In this document: piece after piece, positions 1-11,934 of the stretch | How the letters are laid out: each line of letters starts with the position of its first letter | Position numbering within the stretch: position 1 is the stretch's first letter | Assembly (NCBI RefSeq): GCF_021018895.1 | Contig: NC_079386.1 | Location: forward strand, 5,003,835-5,067,834 | Length of the DNA stretch: 64,000 nt | Direction: 5' to 3' | Origin: Seriola aureovittata | Lineage: Eukaryota > Chordata > Actinopteri > Carangiformes > Carangidae | Notes under the pieces: generated by a model | What the model was told of the DNA's origin: nothing | The model's database searches: none | What the model saw: the letters and a program-made list of their open reading frames with translations, nothing else | Made by a program: the position numbers and the translations under genes

Positions 1-639
1 TGGTAGAAAAGAAGTGATGGAAATAGAAGCAAAACAAGAGGGTTGCTTGCCACCACTGGAGACAGCTCTTGGTGAGAAAAGGAATGAAGTTTGATGCTGA
101 ACTCACAAAGTTTCTTCTAGACTGGTACATAAACAGCTGTTAATGCTAACACTAGCTGTGTAGCTCCCTTACACTGTGTAGTTATCTCTGTTTCTTATTC
201 GCTCTCTTGCATGTAAGATGGCAAAAGCTCAAGAAACAAACACGTTCATGCTGAAAGTTTAATGAACCATCTCCTCTCGTCTGTTTACCCCTCTCTCAAA
301 TACCAACTGTCGTCATTTACTCTGAAGCTTTCTGAAGCATCAGACTACTATTTGTTTCAGTGAGCCAATCAGGCATTTCCATCCGCCGCCGCCGCTCCAC
401 AGATAAGCTGACGTGTCTTTCTCTAACCTCGTGTTTGTGTTTCCTTTCTCAGGCTGCACACGCATGACTGTGGGGGCTCTTTCACTCCGAAGTGCTGAGG
501 GAGACTAAATAGTGGATCAGAAGGAATGTCAGAATGCTGAAGTGTTTCCACAATCAAGTTTTAATGAGACGCATCAAATATGGATGAGGACAGAGAAGTA
601 CGGAGGCAGCTGGCAGTTGGCCCTCGGTTGACAGCAGGG

Positions 640-643
<4 letters not shown>

Positions 644-682
<39 letters not shown>

Positions 683-684
683 AA

Positions 685-745
<61 letters not shown>
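644..745 (+). repeat. compound microsatellite (TG)n-(GA)n
   Basis: About 18 TG units run directly into a GA tract of about 30 units with two early interruptions. It produces the Ser-Leu/Thr-His frame on the minus strand, which is not a gene. Confidence 0.97.
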
Positions 746-748
<3 letters not shown>

Positions 749-749
749 G

Positions 750-2240
750 TACTGCAAAATATTCAGCCTGGCATTTACACTCATACAGAGACTTTAAATT
801 GTCCCTGAAGTACGTGGAAAAAGATGATATAACACAAATAAATCTCTTTATGGAATTTTCTGAGTTTATCTTTCTGGGTATTTCAAACCCTTTTTAATAT
901 TTCAGTATGGGCTTTTTTTTTTTTTTTTTGTAATTATACTTAACACATTCTGTAATTCTACCACAACCACAATTTGCCTCAAAAGGATACTCCAACAATT
1001 TTGTATTTTCATTAGAGGGCTGATAAGAGATGGATGAAAATATCCAGATATCCAGACATTTAGGGCCAACACTTTTGGATCCTATGTTTCCCATAATGCA
1101 ACCCAATTCTGTCTTTTGTTTTGGCAACATGGGCATAACAGGGCAACCTCATATTATTCCCCCTTGAGAGACTTCACACATCATTCAGAGATGGTTAACT
1201 CCAATTATCCCAGCACAGAAATGGAAATTCAGCCTAATTAACCCCATTTTTAATGTGTTACATTTGTGTAATACCAAGAACAAACTGTGTATAATTTTAT
1301 TATTAATTGAATTATTTGTATTAGTGATGGTATTGGATTTTATTTGGATTAAAATTTCAGTGATGATGGAGATGATTGTTTTTCCTCTGGTTCATTAACA
1401 CATCTGTAGCTTTTATGTTTTCGCCCAATGGGAGATACAGCAATTAGAAAGTCCCAATGAAAAACAACTTAGTGGCTAATGTGCACGTTTTTTTTTTTTT
1501 CCCCCTCCAATGAGCTGGTCAGTAGATGTAGATACTGGACTGAGATGTAGATGCTCGGTACAATGTGACAAGGGTTCGGTATGCCTCAAAAGAGCTACTT
1601 TGTGTAAGTGTTTTCCAAACACGTCAAAAGGTAAAAGTGTAAAGTCGGTCTGAACTGCCACACTCAAAGGGCGTGCTGTCACAGACTGTGGCAAGATGTG
1701 ATGAATGTTCAAATAGGGATAATGGCAAACACTTTTCAACAGTCCTGCATGGTGTGTCATGCTGAAGCTCATTAGGGTTTGAGTTAAGCCTTGAAGTCTG
1801 TGAATTCGTCAAAGAAATACTAGTGCGTAATCCTCCCTTTCATGCTGACAGTGTGACCCAACATGTTTGGAAGCTTTTCATTGGAGGCTCGGGCCTCAGC
1901 AGCCAGATTGAGTATATGTAACTACTAAAAGATAAAAGCTCATGCATCCATCGCTGGCCGACTAGACGCGGAAGGTCAAATGTGGAGTGTGGTAATCTGT
2001 AATATCCTGAGTGTTAATCTCAAATTAAGCCTCAGACCACACACCAGGCCATGTGCTGCTTAACACATCTGCCACAGTGCAGAGCCGAGCCGAGCAACAG
2101 ACGCACACACGGAGGCGGCTGATGTTGACCTTTAAGCGTGACTCCGCCTCCGATCAGCGCTGTTTGGTAACAGCGCTGTGATCCAAAACATTCAGAGGAA
2201 ACGCAGAAAGACATGCAAGACTACTGGTGCATGTGCAGCG
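750..2240. other. non-coding, nothing recognised
   Basis: AT-rich unique DNA with short poly(T) at about 915-931 and 1489-1500. Short frames on the minus strand have no protein character. Confidence 0.6.
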
Positions 2241-2242
2241 CC

Positions 2243-2247
2243 AACAC

Positions 2248-2282
<35 letters not shown>

Positions 2283-2284
2283 CA
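2243..2284 (+). repeat. (CA)n microsatellite
   Basis: About 20 CA units with one A interruption near 2266. Confidence 0.95.
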
Positions 2285-2579
2285 AAAATCCATGTTGATT
2301 AATCCAGGTAGAAGCGAAGGCTAAAAACCGAGAGGAATTACCTCGAGTCATACCTGAGGCAGGATGCGAGTTAAACTGAGGGTGTAAATGCGCACACACA
2401 AACAGTGTGCGGACTGTGTGACTGTTTTGTATGATTTATGATAGTTTTTATAAATTCATTTTTAAAACTCTATTATAATTCAATAAGAGTTATATCTTTT
2501 GGTTATAGCCTTGCTTTCTCCTCAAGAAACAAAGCTTCCACACAATGAATCCTGCAGCGTGAATGAAACCTTTATATTC

Positions 2580-2935
2580 TGATGTGCACAAAGTTTGGTC
2601 AATTGGTGGCACTGGAGGAAAACTCAGCGTCCATCAAAGACACTGGGATTGAACCTCTGAGGACTACAAATATCTCACTTCAGGACAACACATTCCAGAA
2701 CAAAGTTACATTTAGATTTTGAAACATATCTGACCAAAATGTTGAGAAAGACAAGGAGAATTTTGTTGTTTGTGGCGCCCAACAAATTAGGAGGTGATCA
2801 GAATCATCAGAAATGATCCTCTGGGGATCAGGAAGGTTCCTAACCAAAGTCCATGGAAATCTAGCCAGTAAATGTGGAGATATCTTTGTCTAAAAGCCGT
2901 ACTTGGACAGATGGATGGATGTTGCCATTAAATCC
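2580..2935 (+). repeat. dispersed fish intronic repeat, copy 1
   Basis: AATTGGTGGCACTGGAGGAAAA, CTCTGGGGATCAGGAAGG, CATGGAAATCTAGCCAGTAA and GTGGAGATATCTTTGTCTAA follow the same order as at 22.06-22.22 kb and resemble parts of the copies at 47.5 and 60.4 kb. It is probably derived from the 3' part of an old retroelement; I do not name the family. Confidence 0.55.
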
Positions 2936-2939
2936 AGTG

Positions 2940-4360
2940 GAACCAGTACTCACGTTTGCAAATGATGCTAAATTTGTATTTGTTTATTTAGCAAAATTAG
3001 TTTGTAGTAACGTCATACACCAGAATTGAATATGCATGTGAGTATAGACTAAAAACCTGCAGACTGAAGTGGAACAGATTATTTCGGAAGGAGAAGCTGC
3101 TTGTATTTCTGTCTATATTTATTTATATATACTGCATGTTCTACCTGGTTCAGCCTGTCAGCCACCAGAGGCTCCCATGGAATTTCAAGGTCTTTGAAAA
3201 ATCGTCAGTAGAGTCTTTCAGCAATTTGGTCATGTACTTCCATAAATCTGGGGGCCTTAGAAACTATATTTTTATTTTTTGCAAATGTTGAAAATGAAAT
3301 CCGCAATGGCAGAAATATCCTGACTGTTGGTCCCCAGTAACGGTTAAGGCTTTTGAGGCTAACACCGGGCCAGATAAAGCCTGGATCCAGCCTTGGGTTT
3401 AACTGAAGGAAGCTTTTAAAGCTCACACTGACATTTTGGGATTAAAGCTCCCATTTTTATTCTCACTATTTTCCCCCAAAATTACAGCTATTCACAGTTT
3501 CCCTTAGAGTTTTATTCTTGGAAGGATAGAAAAGCCTCTGAAATGGCATTAGGACCATGGGACTAAAACAAATTCATGCTCGTGCGGACTGCAATCAGAC
3601 TGTCACATTTGAATGTATCCTGGGAATATTACAGCATTAGTCAACAGACAAAAGTTTTGTTATCAGAGTGCATCACATCCTACAGCACAAGAGCGTGTGG
3701 TGTGTGCGTGCGTGTTTATATGCATGAGGAGGGATTTGTGCCCATAATCCCACAGACATTCAACGCCAATTATGGAGTGACCTTAATAAAGAGCAGGATT
3801 AATTTTACTTATTAAGAATTTCAACCATTAAAGTCACCCTGAAGCCTCAAGTCAGATGACAACTGGGCGGCAGCAAGTGTTATTTTCACCCCCTGTTACA
3901 CAGTGCAATTCTTAATGTGTGTGTGTTGGACACCTCCAATAGAATGGGCTTGGCTGAGGAAGCAGAGATGATCTGCCAGGGACAATATCTGTCTGTCTGT
4001 CATCACACACTCACGACTCACACAGTGGAAATATTTTTGTCTCCTTCCCTCCATCTTTCCCCTCTCAAGTGTCCTCTCACCATTTACAGTCCGGCCGAGG
4101 AGTAATGTCCGTACTGAACGATCGCAGAGGGCACAATTTATATCCGGTGCCAACTTTCAGTGCCAGGGCAGACAGTAGGTGCCCTGTACTGTATGTAGTG
4201 ATGCAGAAAGTAAGGGTGAAGAGGACCGGGTGGTGAACGGGTGCAAAGCAATTGTAGTTCATTGCAGCACTGGATGTAAAATGAAAATTAGTATTGGAGG
4301 TAATTTGAGGTTTTGCAGAGCTACTAAACTTTTTTTTTATTTTTTTTTTTTATTCACTAC
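2940..4360. other. non-coding, little recognised
   Basis: Mostly unique DNA. About 3740-3870 is AT-rich with AATTATGGAGTGACCTTAAT and could be a weak conserved element. No exon or repeat is assigned. Confidence 0.5.
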
Positions 4361-4367
4361 AATCACA

Positions 4368-4777
4368 TTTAAAGGTGCCGTGTGTTTCCTGGTAAACAAA
4401 AAAAAGTTATGTTTGCATTCATCGTTTCCCACCAGGATTGATTGTGTGCATCTCTGAGGCCTGACAAAAGAGTTAAATGAATTTCCTTCCTCATAAAACA
4501 TCTGCAAGGCGAAAGTTTTTTTGTTGTTGATGCTTTAGACTTCTGTTTGCTAGCTTGCAGTTTTCTTCTTCACTGCCTTTGTTAGCACGCTTGCTTTTTT
4601 TTCTTTACGCGTTACTGCCGCCAACTGTGCAGCAGAACAGCGTGAAACCTGTGCTACAGAGTGTGAATCGCACGACTCACGCTCACGCATGAGCATCCTC
4701 ATACAAACTAAATGTGACCCACACGTTAAAAACACAGCTCCATGAGTAGTCAAAAAACTTCACAGGGTACCTTTAAA
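4368..4777 (+). mobile_element. probable non-autonomous TIR element (about 410 bp)
   Basis: The left end TTTAAAGGTGCCGTGTG and the right end CACAGGGTACCTTTAAA are imperfect inverted repeats. The interior carries no convincing gene; the 67-residue minus-strand frame in it is incidental. Ends and size resemble short fish DNA elements inserting at TTTAAA-like sites. Confidence 0.55.
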
Positions 4778-5078
4778 ATCTATATCTCTCTTGTTCACTT
4801 TCCTACATTTCTCTTTTCCCTCTGCCTTTCCTCTGTCCCTTTCTCTCCTTCCCTCTTCCTCAATCTCTCCCTTTCTTTCTCATCTTGCCCCCCCCCCACA
4901 CCCCTTCACTCCCTCCCTCTCTACTTTCTTATTCTGAAAAATGTATATCCAATCAGCAGGGAAGTCCTTACTTGTGCTTTCTCAAGAGTGAAAGAAGGGA
5001 GTGAAGGATTGATGCAGTGAGAAAAGGAGAGGGAAGACTAGTGGTATTTGAGCCAAGCATCAATAAAACGTCACTGAA

Positions 5079-5146
5079 CAGCTACACAAACTCTGCAGAA
5101 TGACAGACAGTGACATGTCTGTCATTCTGCAGAGTTTGTGTAGCTG
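5079..5146. repeat. 31-bp perfect inverted repeat with 6-nt loop
   Basis: Positions 5079-5109 are the exact reverse complement of 5116-5146 (31 of 31), separated by GTGACA. The arm begins CAGCTACACAAACTCTGCAG. Either strand could fold into a long hairpin. Flanks (A at 5078, G at 5147) do not extend the pairing and no target duplication is apparent. It could be a fold-back element, a transcribed hairpin, or a fold-back artefact of sequencing or assembly. Confidence 0.97.
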
Positions 5147-5409
5147 GGAGGGAGGGGCCAGAAGGAGGGAGGGGGGTTAAAAAAAAGAAAAAAAGAGAGA
5201 AAAGAAAAGAAGAGGAGACAGGGGTATTGGGGACAAGTAAAGAAGACATGATGAAGGAAACAGGGTGAGATGAGAGTAAAGCTCTATGATTGTACCACTA
5301 TGCTTGTATATGTGTTTCCCACAGGTAGTCAGTTCACCTCAGCAGCACGGCGACACCATGACGACTTGTTATTGATGTTTCATTTAGCGAGTGCAATAAT
5401 TCTTGTGGG

Positions 5410-5436
<27 letters not shown>
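5410..5436 (+). repeat. poly(T) tract, 27 nt
   Basis: Uninterrupted T run between TTGTGGG and ATAACCGG. It may be the tail of a minus-strand retroelement, but no element body is recognised next to it. Confidence 0.95.
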
Positions 5437-5439
<3 letters not shown>

Positions 5440-5440
<1 letters not shown>

Positions 5441-7550
5441 CCGGCACTAAAGTCTGTCAAAGCGCACGAAGCTGATGGCACTGCGACAATCACTGATTAT
5501 TATACTCCCATCTGTTTGTGGAGGCGTCATCTTAAATGGCCTCCATTCGGTCTGCGTCGGCACCAACAATGTCAAACTCCAGGGAGCACAGATGTGCTAC
5601 ATCACTGAAGCATCACTGATGAATTATGGTCATTGTAGTTCGCTGACTGTTTCAGCGTTTGGCGGAATTAAAGCTTGAAAACTTCCCTGGAGAGAATCAG
5701 CAGTTTTCGCGCACAGCACTGATGAATGTCCATGATAAAGTTATGTAGAGACGCTTTTTTGTTTGTCAACTGTAAGGACTGGACTTGCATAATACTGAGT
5801 TCACCTTAAGAAGTTTTTAAACATCTGTTCTGTATATTACGATCAAATTGATTTTGATATCTTTCCATAATCGCCATAAACAACTGAGCATTTTGAGTGG
5901 TGACTACTGAATACTAATTATAACTAGATTTGAATAAGTAAAAGGGGAAAAACTAAAGCAGCACTTATCACTTTTTTATGGTGAACGTTTTGTTTTCCCA
6001 GCAGTCATGGGGGAACACGGCTGAATCAAAGCTTTATGAGAGCTGTGAAAATGAACCAAAACCAATCAGGTGAAATATGTTGACGTGTTGAGTGGGGTTG
6101 ATAATTATCTGTGGTTTATTCACCACAAGTCTTCTGACCCATAATTAAGGTAAGAAATATTGATTAGTGCAACTCCTACTATAATTTAAAGGATATAGCA
6201 TGCATAGTAAAAGCACTTGGTCATTTAACCAAATGCTGTGAGAGTCCAAACAAATGTTCGGCGAGATATCTTCATTACTTATTAAAAACGTAAATCCCGT
6301 CGTAATTACATATCATACGGAACGTGTTTGCTGTTGCAGTTCGGTTGTACACAAATATAATTAAATGGACCACAGTGCATTTCGAAAAAAGGTGACGCCA
6401 AAGGGGCCCCGACCGAACGCCTGCATGCGACGACTTGGGAGTGACAAAAAAACATGCACAATGTTTGTGTGTGAACAAGTAAACAGTGCTGTTTCCACTA
6501 ACCTCGTGATGGACGGAACGAGTGGATGGCGACGGCAGTAGCAGGCGAAGGCATTCGGAACACATAACCTAACTTTCAAACTATTCCACTGAAAGAAAAC
6601 GGCACCAAAACTAACGGAAAAATCGAATGTATATGCATTTTCACTGTCAGAAGGCGAAAACTAAATCCAAATAAGGTGCCAAAATTTACACTGCTGCAGA
6701 GACCTTCATTAAACTGTCAGGCAGGATCGAACAGGCATATTGTAACACGAAACTCTCAGTCAACGGGGCTGACGGATTATTCTTTGCGCTGCCTGACAGG
6801 TGGAAACAAAGCACAGTTGAATATTTCAAGTAATTACTCCTTGAGGCCGAGCAACAGAGCAGCAGTAATTTACAGTTGCATGCTGCTCCTGCCGTAAAAA
6901 GAGTGTAATCTTTCCAGTCTGTGCCTCCACTGCTGTCACTGAGGGTGTGGATGCAAACTTAGTGTATCCGGCTCTTTTGCACTTTAATACTGCGGTTGTT
7001 CTGTTTGTATATACGTTGCCTTAAAGCCTCCATCCTCCAGTTTAGACCATGGTTGCTCTCCATCAACCAGTGGGCAACGGTCATTCCAGTGTAATTCTCC
7101 TTTTATCAAGTATAACACTTTGGGCAAATTCCTGCACGGTTGCTGCTATTCAACACACCATGCCTCTGCACACTGCTCCTAGAAAACACTTCTCAGCTTT
7201 GTCCAGAGTTAATAAGCTTGTTACTCCCCACTGACTCTAATATTGTCTTTCTCACCACTATAGCACGAGAGCCCGAAGCTATTAATCCACGGACATATGG
7301 ATTTTACAACTGCTAGTATTTCATCCCGCAGCATTTATTGCATCCAATGTTTAAACGCTTGACGGCAGCCACACAAGCAACAACACATCCTGTATTGAGA
7401 TGAGAGCAAGTGGAGTATGATATGCAGATTTTTTTTCATAACACAGTGAAAGCAGAGTTATTCTTTCATATTTTCACTCCTCCCAAAAGCTCAAAAAACA
7501 TCTGGACTCAGGACGAGGAAGCACCACACGTGGTCTCATATTTTCATATT
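5440..7550. other. non-coding, with an unusually CpG-rich patch
   Basis: At about 6240-6620 CpG dinucleotides are frequent for intron-like DNA (CCGACCGAACGCC, GCGACGACTTGG, GGCGACGGCAG) without a CpG-island GC content. This could be a fairly young mobile-element insertion not yet eroded by methylation. The overlapping minus-strand frames have no recognised domain. Confidence 0.5.
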
Positions 7551-7554
7551 TCAA

Positions 7555-7720
7555 CATTCGCATTACGTGCACAGCTAAATTGCATAAAATTAGGGTCTCA
7601 CAGTGGCCCCAGCTGACAATGAATAATGGGGATAAAGGCCGGGAGAGCCTATATGGTAATGGCCATATTTACAAGGACCATCAATCATCTCCAAACCGCC
7701 AGCAGCCTCATCCCTCATAG
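7555..7720 (+). promoter_or_regulatory. candidate conserved non-coding element
   Basis: GCTGACAATGAATAATGGGG, GCCTATATGGTAATGGCCAT and ACCATCAATCATCTCCAAAC: unique sequence with TAAT, AATCAT and CArG-like cores, ending before a CT-rich tract. Confidence 0.3.
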
Positions 7721-8001
7721 GATGGAGAGGGAGAAAGGGGCGGGACGCCTTCAAAACAAACTGCTTCTCCCTCTTTTTCATCCGATCAGTTCTCTCTCTC
7801 TCTCTGTCTCGCTGCAGTCGGACTTTAGCTTTTAGGAAAATCAATAGTGATGAAGTGCAACCTTGCTGAAAGTGTACCAGCCTCCCACTTCAGACGTGTT
7901 TTTCCTTACAGGAGGGATCATGTGAATTACACGGCAGTGACATAAACTGCACACAAGGCTGACAGCACAGTGGCAGGCCGAGGCGAGGCAGCCAAAGAAC
8001 A

Positions 8002-8019
8002 CCCCCCCCCCCCCCCCCC
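8002..8019 (+). repeat. poly(C) tract, 18 nt
   Basis: Uninterrupted C run. Length is likely to vary and to be error-prone. The glycine-rich minus-strand frames here come from this tract. Confidence 0.95.
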
Positions 8020-9065
8020 GGCGCCGGAAACTGGACAAGGTGGAGGAGGAGAAAAATTGCTTAGTAAGGGAAGATCAAGTTGATATTTGTGAAAATGTAA
8101 TTCTGATTTGTCAGACTCCAGCAAAGAGATCAATGCCAACGCACAACTAACAGCAGAACGACTTGAGAGCTGTAGTCTTTACAGTGGTTTTGAATGGTCA
8201 CACTGGAAGTGTAAAAAAGGGGGGGATGTCATTAAAATGGGAATTAAGGTTCATATTTCCAGACTGTGCCAACTCAAAGGTGTTCATAGACATTCACTCA
8301 GTTGCTCACACACACAAGTTAAAACTCTCTGCCTCTGCACACGCATGCTCAGTCACAGCTGAAGTGGGTGTTGTTGTTGGACTGAATTCCAGAGAATTAC
8401 TGAAATTGTTAGATGTCGGAGCAGTGGGATTCTGACACTGTGCAACCGTCTGACAATCACTTGGGATAGATGATTAACATTTAGTTGTAAATCCAGCACC
8501 AACATGGAAACATTCGATTACATAGCTGCCAGGATACTAACTAACGGGACACTGATGATTCTCGCTGTAGTGAAACATTCACTGCAGCATTTTTCAACTT
8601 GATTTTGGTTTATTGCGACTTGATCTTATTTCAACGGTTTTATTTCTCATGGTTACAGCAAGTGTGACAGGTAAAAGCTGAAGCAGGAAATTGGTCTGTA
8701 TAGACCATGATGGATGTTTAGGAACACTTTAGGAAGAAGTTTCACCATTCACCTATATATTTTTCTTTTCTGCATTTACAAATCTCTGCAATCTGTTTGT
8801 TAAATATATTCTTAAGCCTGCATGAATGGATTTTTTGGTCACTTGAGGGCAGCAAAAACAAGCTTCATGTTCACGGACGTGAAACAACATTATCATTGGA
8901 TTGGAGTCGAGTTTCTGTCCACTAATTAAACAGAAGTGCAGTATTCACTCCGTTCACCAGCTAGTTGCTGACTTTGTCTGTCTGCAGTTTGGTTCTGGGC
9001 CAAAACAAACAAAACAGTGGAGTAGTGGGCCGGAACAATGAGCTAAAAGCTCTACAGAGATGAGG
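8020..9065. other. non-coding, nothing recognised
   Basis: Unique AT-rich DNA with short frames only. A short CACACA run lies near 8308. Confidence 0.55.
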
Positions 9066-9069
9066 GTCG

Positions 9070-9233
9070 CCATTAGTACATTAGTCACCTGAGGGTGTCC
9101 GTAACATAACCAACAATGTCCACGGTTCAATTCCCAACCAGGGAACCCTCACTCTTATCTGTCTCCAGACTATCCCTTCTCTAAACGTGCAATACCTTTC
9201 AAGCCCAAGTCATGTGAAAAGAAAAAAAAAAAG
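9070..9233 (+). mobile_element. degenerate SINE-like copy
   Basis: A B-box-like GGTTCAATTCCC (9124-9135) is followed by a pyrimidine-rich body and an A-rich tail (AAAAGAAAAAAAAAAA, to about 9232). Order and length resemble a tRNA-derived SINE, but the A box is poor and no target-site duplication is obvious. Confidence 0.4.
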
Positions 9234-9630
9234 ATTAATTATAGTCACTTTAATATTACTGATAGGAATGCCAAACCCATTAAAAAATTATACTGAATAA
9301 TGATTTTAATTATTTATTCAACATAATTTATTTTTATATTATCCAACACCATATAATTAAGTTTAGGTAACAACATTAATTGGTGTGATGAGGCACAAAC
9401 TCTGGGCTCGGTCATGGAAACCACTGCGACATCCAAACCCCTGTTGGTGCTACACGTTGACATGCACGTAAATTGTGCGCCGTGGAATCAGTCGGCGAAT
9501 GATTAAATGGAAATCCTGTGGATGCTGGGCGAGATAGATTATAACAGTGACGACGCGACCAGTCCAGGAATGTACACTGAGAAAAATGCTCATTGGGAAC
9601 AAGAAACCACTTCAACAAGAAGTGACGCAA

Positions 9631-9663
9631 CTCACACACAAACACACACACACACACACACAC
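9631..9663 (+). repeat. (CA)n microsatellite
   Basis: About 16 CA units with one extra A. Confidence 0.95.
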
Positions 9664-9779
9664 TTATAGGTCAGGGAGAGTGAAACGTGGTGGATTAATT
9701 AGAAAAGCAACGGGTGAACTTTTTCAGTCCGCGCTCTAAAGCTTAATGATTTAAAGCTTAAATGAATGGCCTAATGATT

Positions 9780-10270
9780 AAGTCAGAGAGGGAGCGAAAG
9801 AGAGAGCGACAGAAACAAAATCAGCTGTCTCGGAAAATGACTGAGGGAGCGTATATGGGGAGGAAGATAAGGAAAAAGGAATAAAGAACAAGATAGAGAA
9901 TGGGATGAGAGGAAGAGAAAGAGTGAGACAGAGATGGCAAGCATAAATCAAGAATGGAGCAAAGAGGAAGGGGGGGGTCCCCCTGGGGGGTTGTTTTTGT
10001 AACAGGCAAACACAGAGATGGAGATGTGGAGACCATGAGAGAAGAGGAACAAAGGAGTGACTGAAAGGGAAGGTGTGGTGGCTGGTGAGACAGGCCTAAC
10101 CTCACAGAGGAAAACGTGGGTAAGAGAACAAACCACTGGAAAAAAAAATAAAACAGAATAAGATCAGAGACAGAGAGACATAAAACAAGGCGGGGGGGGG
10201 GGGGGGGAGCAAGTGTCAAAGAGAGAATGTAAGAGACAGAAAGAGGAAACTAGAGAGACACAGGAGGAGA
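9780..10270 (+). repeat. purine-rich low-complexity tract with poly(G)
   Basis: Nearly all purine for long runs on the plus strand, including an uninterrupted G16 at 10192-10207. The 132-residue minus-strand frame (Ser/Leu/Pro-rich) is a product of the pyrimidine bias of the other strand. Confidence 0.85.
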
Positions 10271-10455
10271 ACACAAGTTTTATAGAGAAGCAAAGTGAAA
10301 TCTGAACTTATGTGTCCTGTTCCTGAAGTTAAAAAAAAAATCTACCAAAATCAAGCTCTAAATCTTACTGTAAATTTTCCAACAAGTTGTCCAAACTACA
10401 AAAAAAAAACAGTACTTGGTGAAGGTTAAGGAACCATCATGGTAAAGAGTAACCA

Positions 10456-10625
10456 ACATTGGAGGCGTTGCGGTGACCTACAGCGGGGGTTTGAGTCGAT
10501 GACCATGTTGACAGTTGCAGTGACATGGTCAGCGTCGTGCGGCGAAGGTTGGGGACCTTCACTGCACGTCGTTTCGCCCATGTCTCACCTCATGTCTCTC
10601 TCTACAGTAACCTCTCTGCAGTAGA
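10456..10625 (+). mobile_element. degenerate SINE-like copy
   Basis: A B-box-like GGTTTGAGTC (about 10488-10497) precedes a body with TTCACTGCACGTCGTTTCGCCC, which resembles the CTGCATGTCATTCCCC segment in the body of the intact SINE at 59.1-59.3 kb. It is diverged and without clear ends. The 61-residue frame across it is not a gene. Confidence 0.42.
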
Positions 10626-11071
10626 TCCTAGAGAGATTGATTATAGAATATAGATAATATTGATTGTGAACCTCAGGTGAGACAGGTCTACTAACCTAAC
10701 AGGTCTTGGGACAAGACATTATAGCTCCGTCCATTTCAGACGCTCTGGTTCTGACAAGATAGTTTGCAGTTGGTTAGTGGGTGGGACTTTGCATAAGTTA
10801 AAGCTTATATTCCTGCATAGAAAAATTGCACACAATGCACAGAGAGCTGGAATGAGGGGTTAGTAGTGACCTAGCAGGTTAATCCAGTCCAGTTTATCTA
10901 GGAATTACATGTATATTGGACAAATCTGTGCCTCACAATTGACGTCCAGTGCCAATGTTCACTGCACATGCTTGAAGCATTGTGCCAAATGTGTGGCAAG
11001 GCAGGAATTAAGGTTGTGGAGCTTGTTGTGGTGGACGGGCATGCAGAATATCTGACGATATTTTAATGACC

Positions 11072-11350
11072 TTAAAGTGATAGCTCAGGTTAGTCGGGGT
11101 AGTGCGAGGTACTTCTCTACAGTGCGTGTGTTACCTGCAGTAGGTTTAGATCAGCCTGCTCCCAGTTCGGAGAAGTTTGGAGCACCATCACAGAAGCTGA
11201 GCGATGTACTTCTGTGGACGGGGTCATTCGTAACCGTTGAACGTATTACTACGCACAAGCGCGTCTACGGTTTGAGTCAGACAGAGGTAAGCCTAGGTGC
11301 GCTTGTATGTAGGAATATGGTAGATCAATGGCTGAAAAAATTTAGCGGAA
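11072..11350 (+). mobile_element. 5' part of a common dispersed DNA element
   Basis: It begins AAAGTGATAGCTCAGGTTAG and continues through GGTACTTCTCTACAGTGCGT, GTGTTACCTGCAGTAGG, GAGAAGTTTGGAGCACC and GTACTTCTGTGGACGGGGTC. I recognise this order from a widespread fish non-autonomous element. The right half appears lost or diverged. The 96-residue frame across it is incidental. Confidence 0.6.
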
Positions 11351-11812
11351 AGGAAAGGGTGCATTGATCCGAATCTACTGGAGTAATACACTGACTATAG
11401 ATAACTACCTCACACAACCCCACGTCCAATAAGCCTAACTACCACTTTAACCGTATTGTAGCTGCCATGCTCAGATGTTGTACAAAGCAAGAACTTTTCA
11501 AATGTTTGCACCCAGAAACCCGAGGAATATGTTTCACGTCTTCAGACAGGCTGATGAAAGAAACTCAATGACAGAAGCTGGTGGAACAGCCACAATCCCT
11601 GATGTGATAAAGGACTGCGGATCTCTATCTGCAAACCAACACAAAGGCAGCAGCTGCTAGTTTTCTGACAAAAAAACAAAAAAAACAAAACAGATTGAAA
11701 CGAATTAATGTTGTGATGTTTTATCTTCACTTCATAAAGCTTATATTGTTAACAGAACATTGCAGAGGCCCTAATCAAAGGAGGAGGAGACAGAGATGGA
11801 GAGCAGTGTAAG

Positions 11813-11932
11813 TCAGCCAGTGCAGAGGTTTTCAGTATCCCAGGACCCTTCTTTACTGATGTTAATTACAGTAACGATCAGCAGGCAGACTCCGCCCACC
11901 CAGTACGGATCCAGGCCAGGACCCAATATCAC
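11813..11932 (-). other. candidate C-terminal exon with membrane segment, unassigned
   Basis: On the minus strand a pyrimidine tract and CAG acceptor (AG at 11934-11933) precede a 39-codon frame that runs to a stop at 11813. It includes PYWVGGVCLLIVTVI, a plausible membrane helix, followed by a short polar tail. I do not recognise it. It is not an FHF exon. The pyrimidine tract belongs to a large low-complexity region, so a false acceptor is quite possible, and no AATAAA signal is seen soon after the stop. Confidence 0.2.
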
Positions 11933-11934
11933 CT

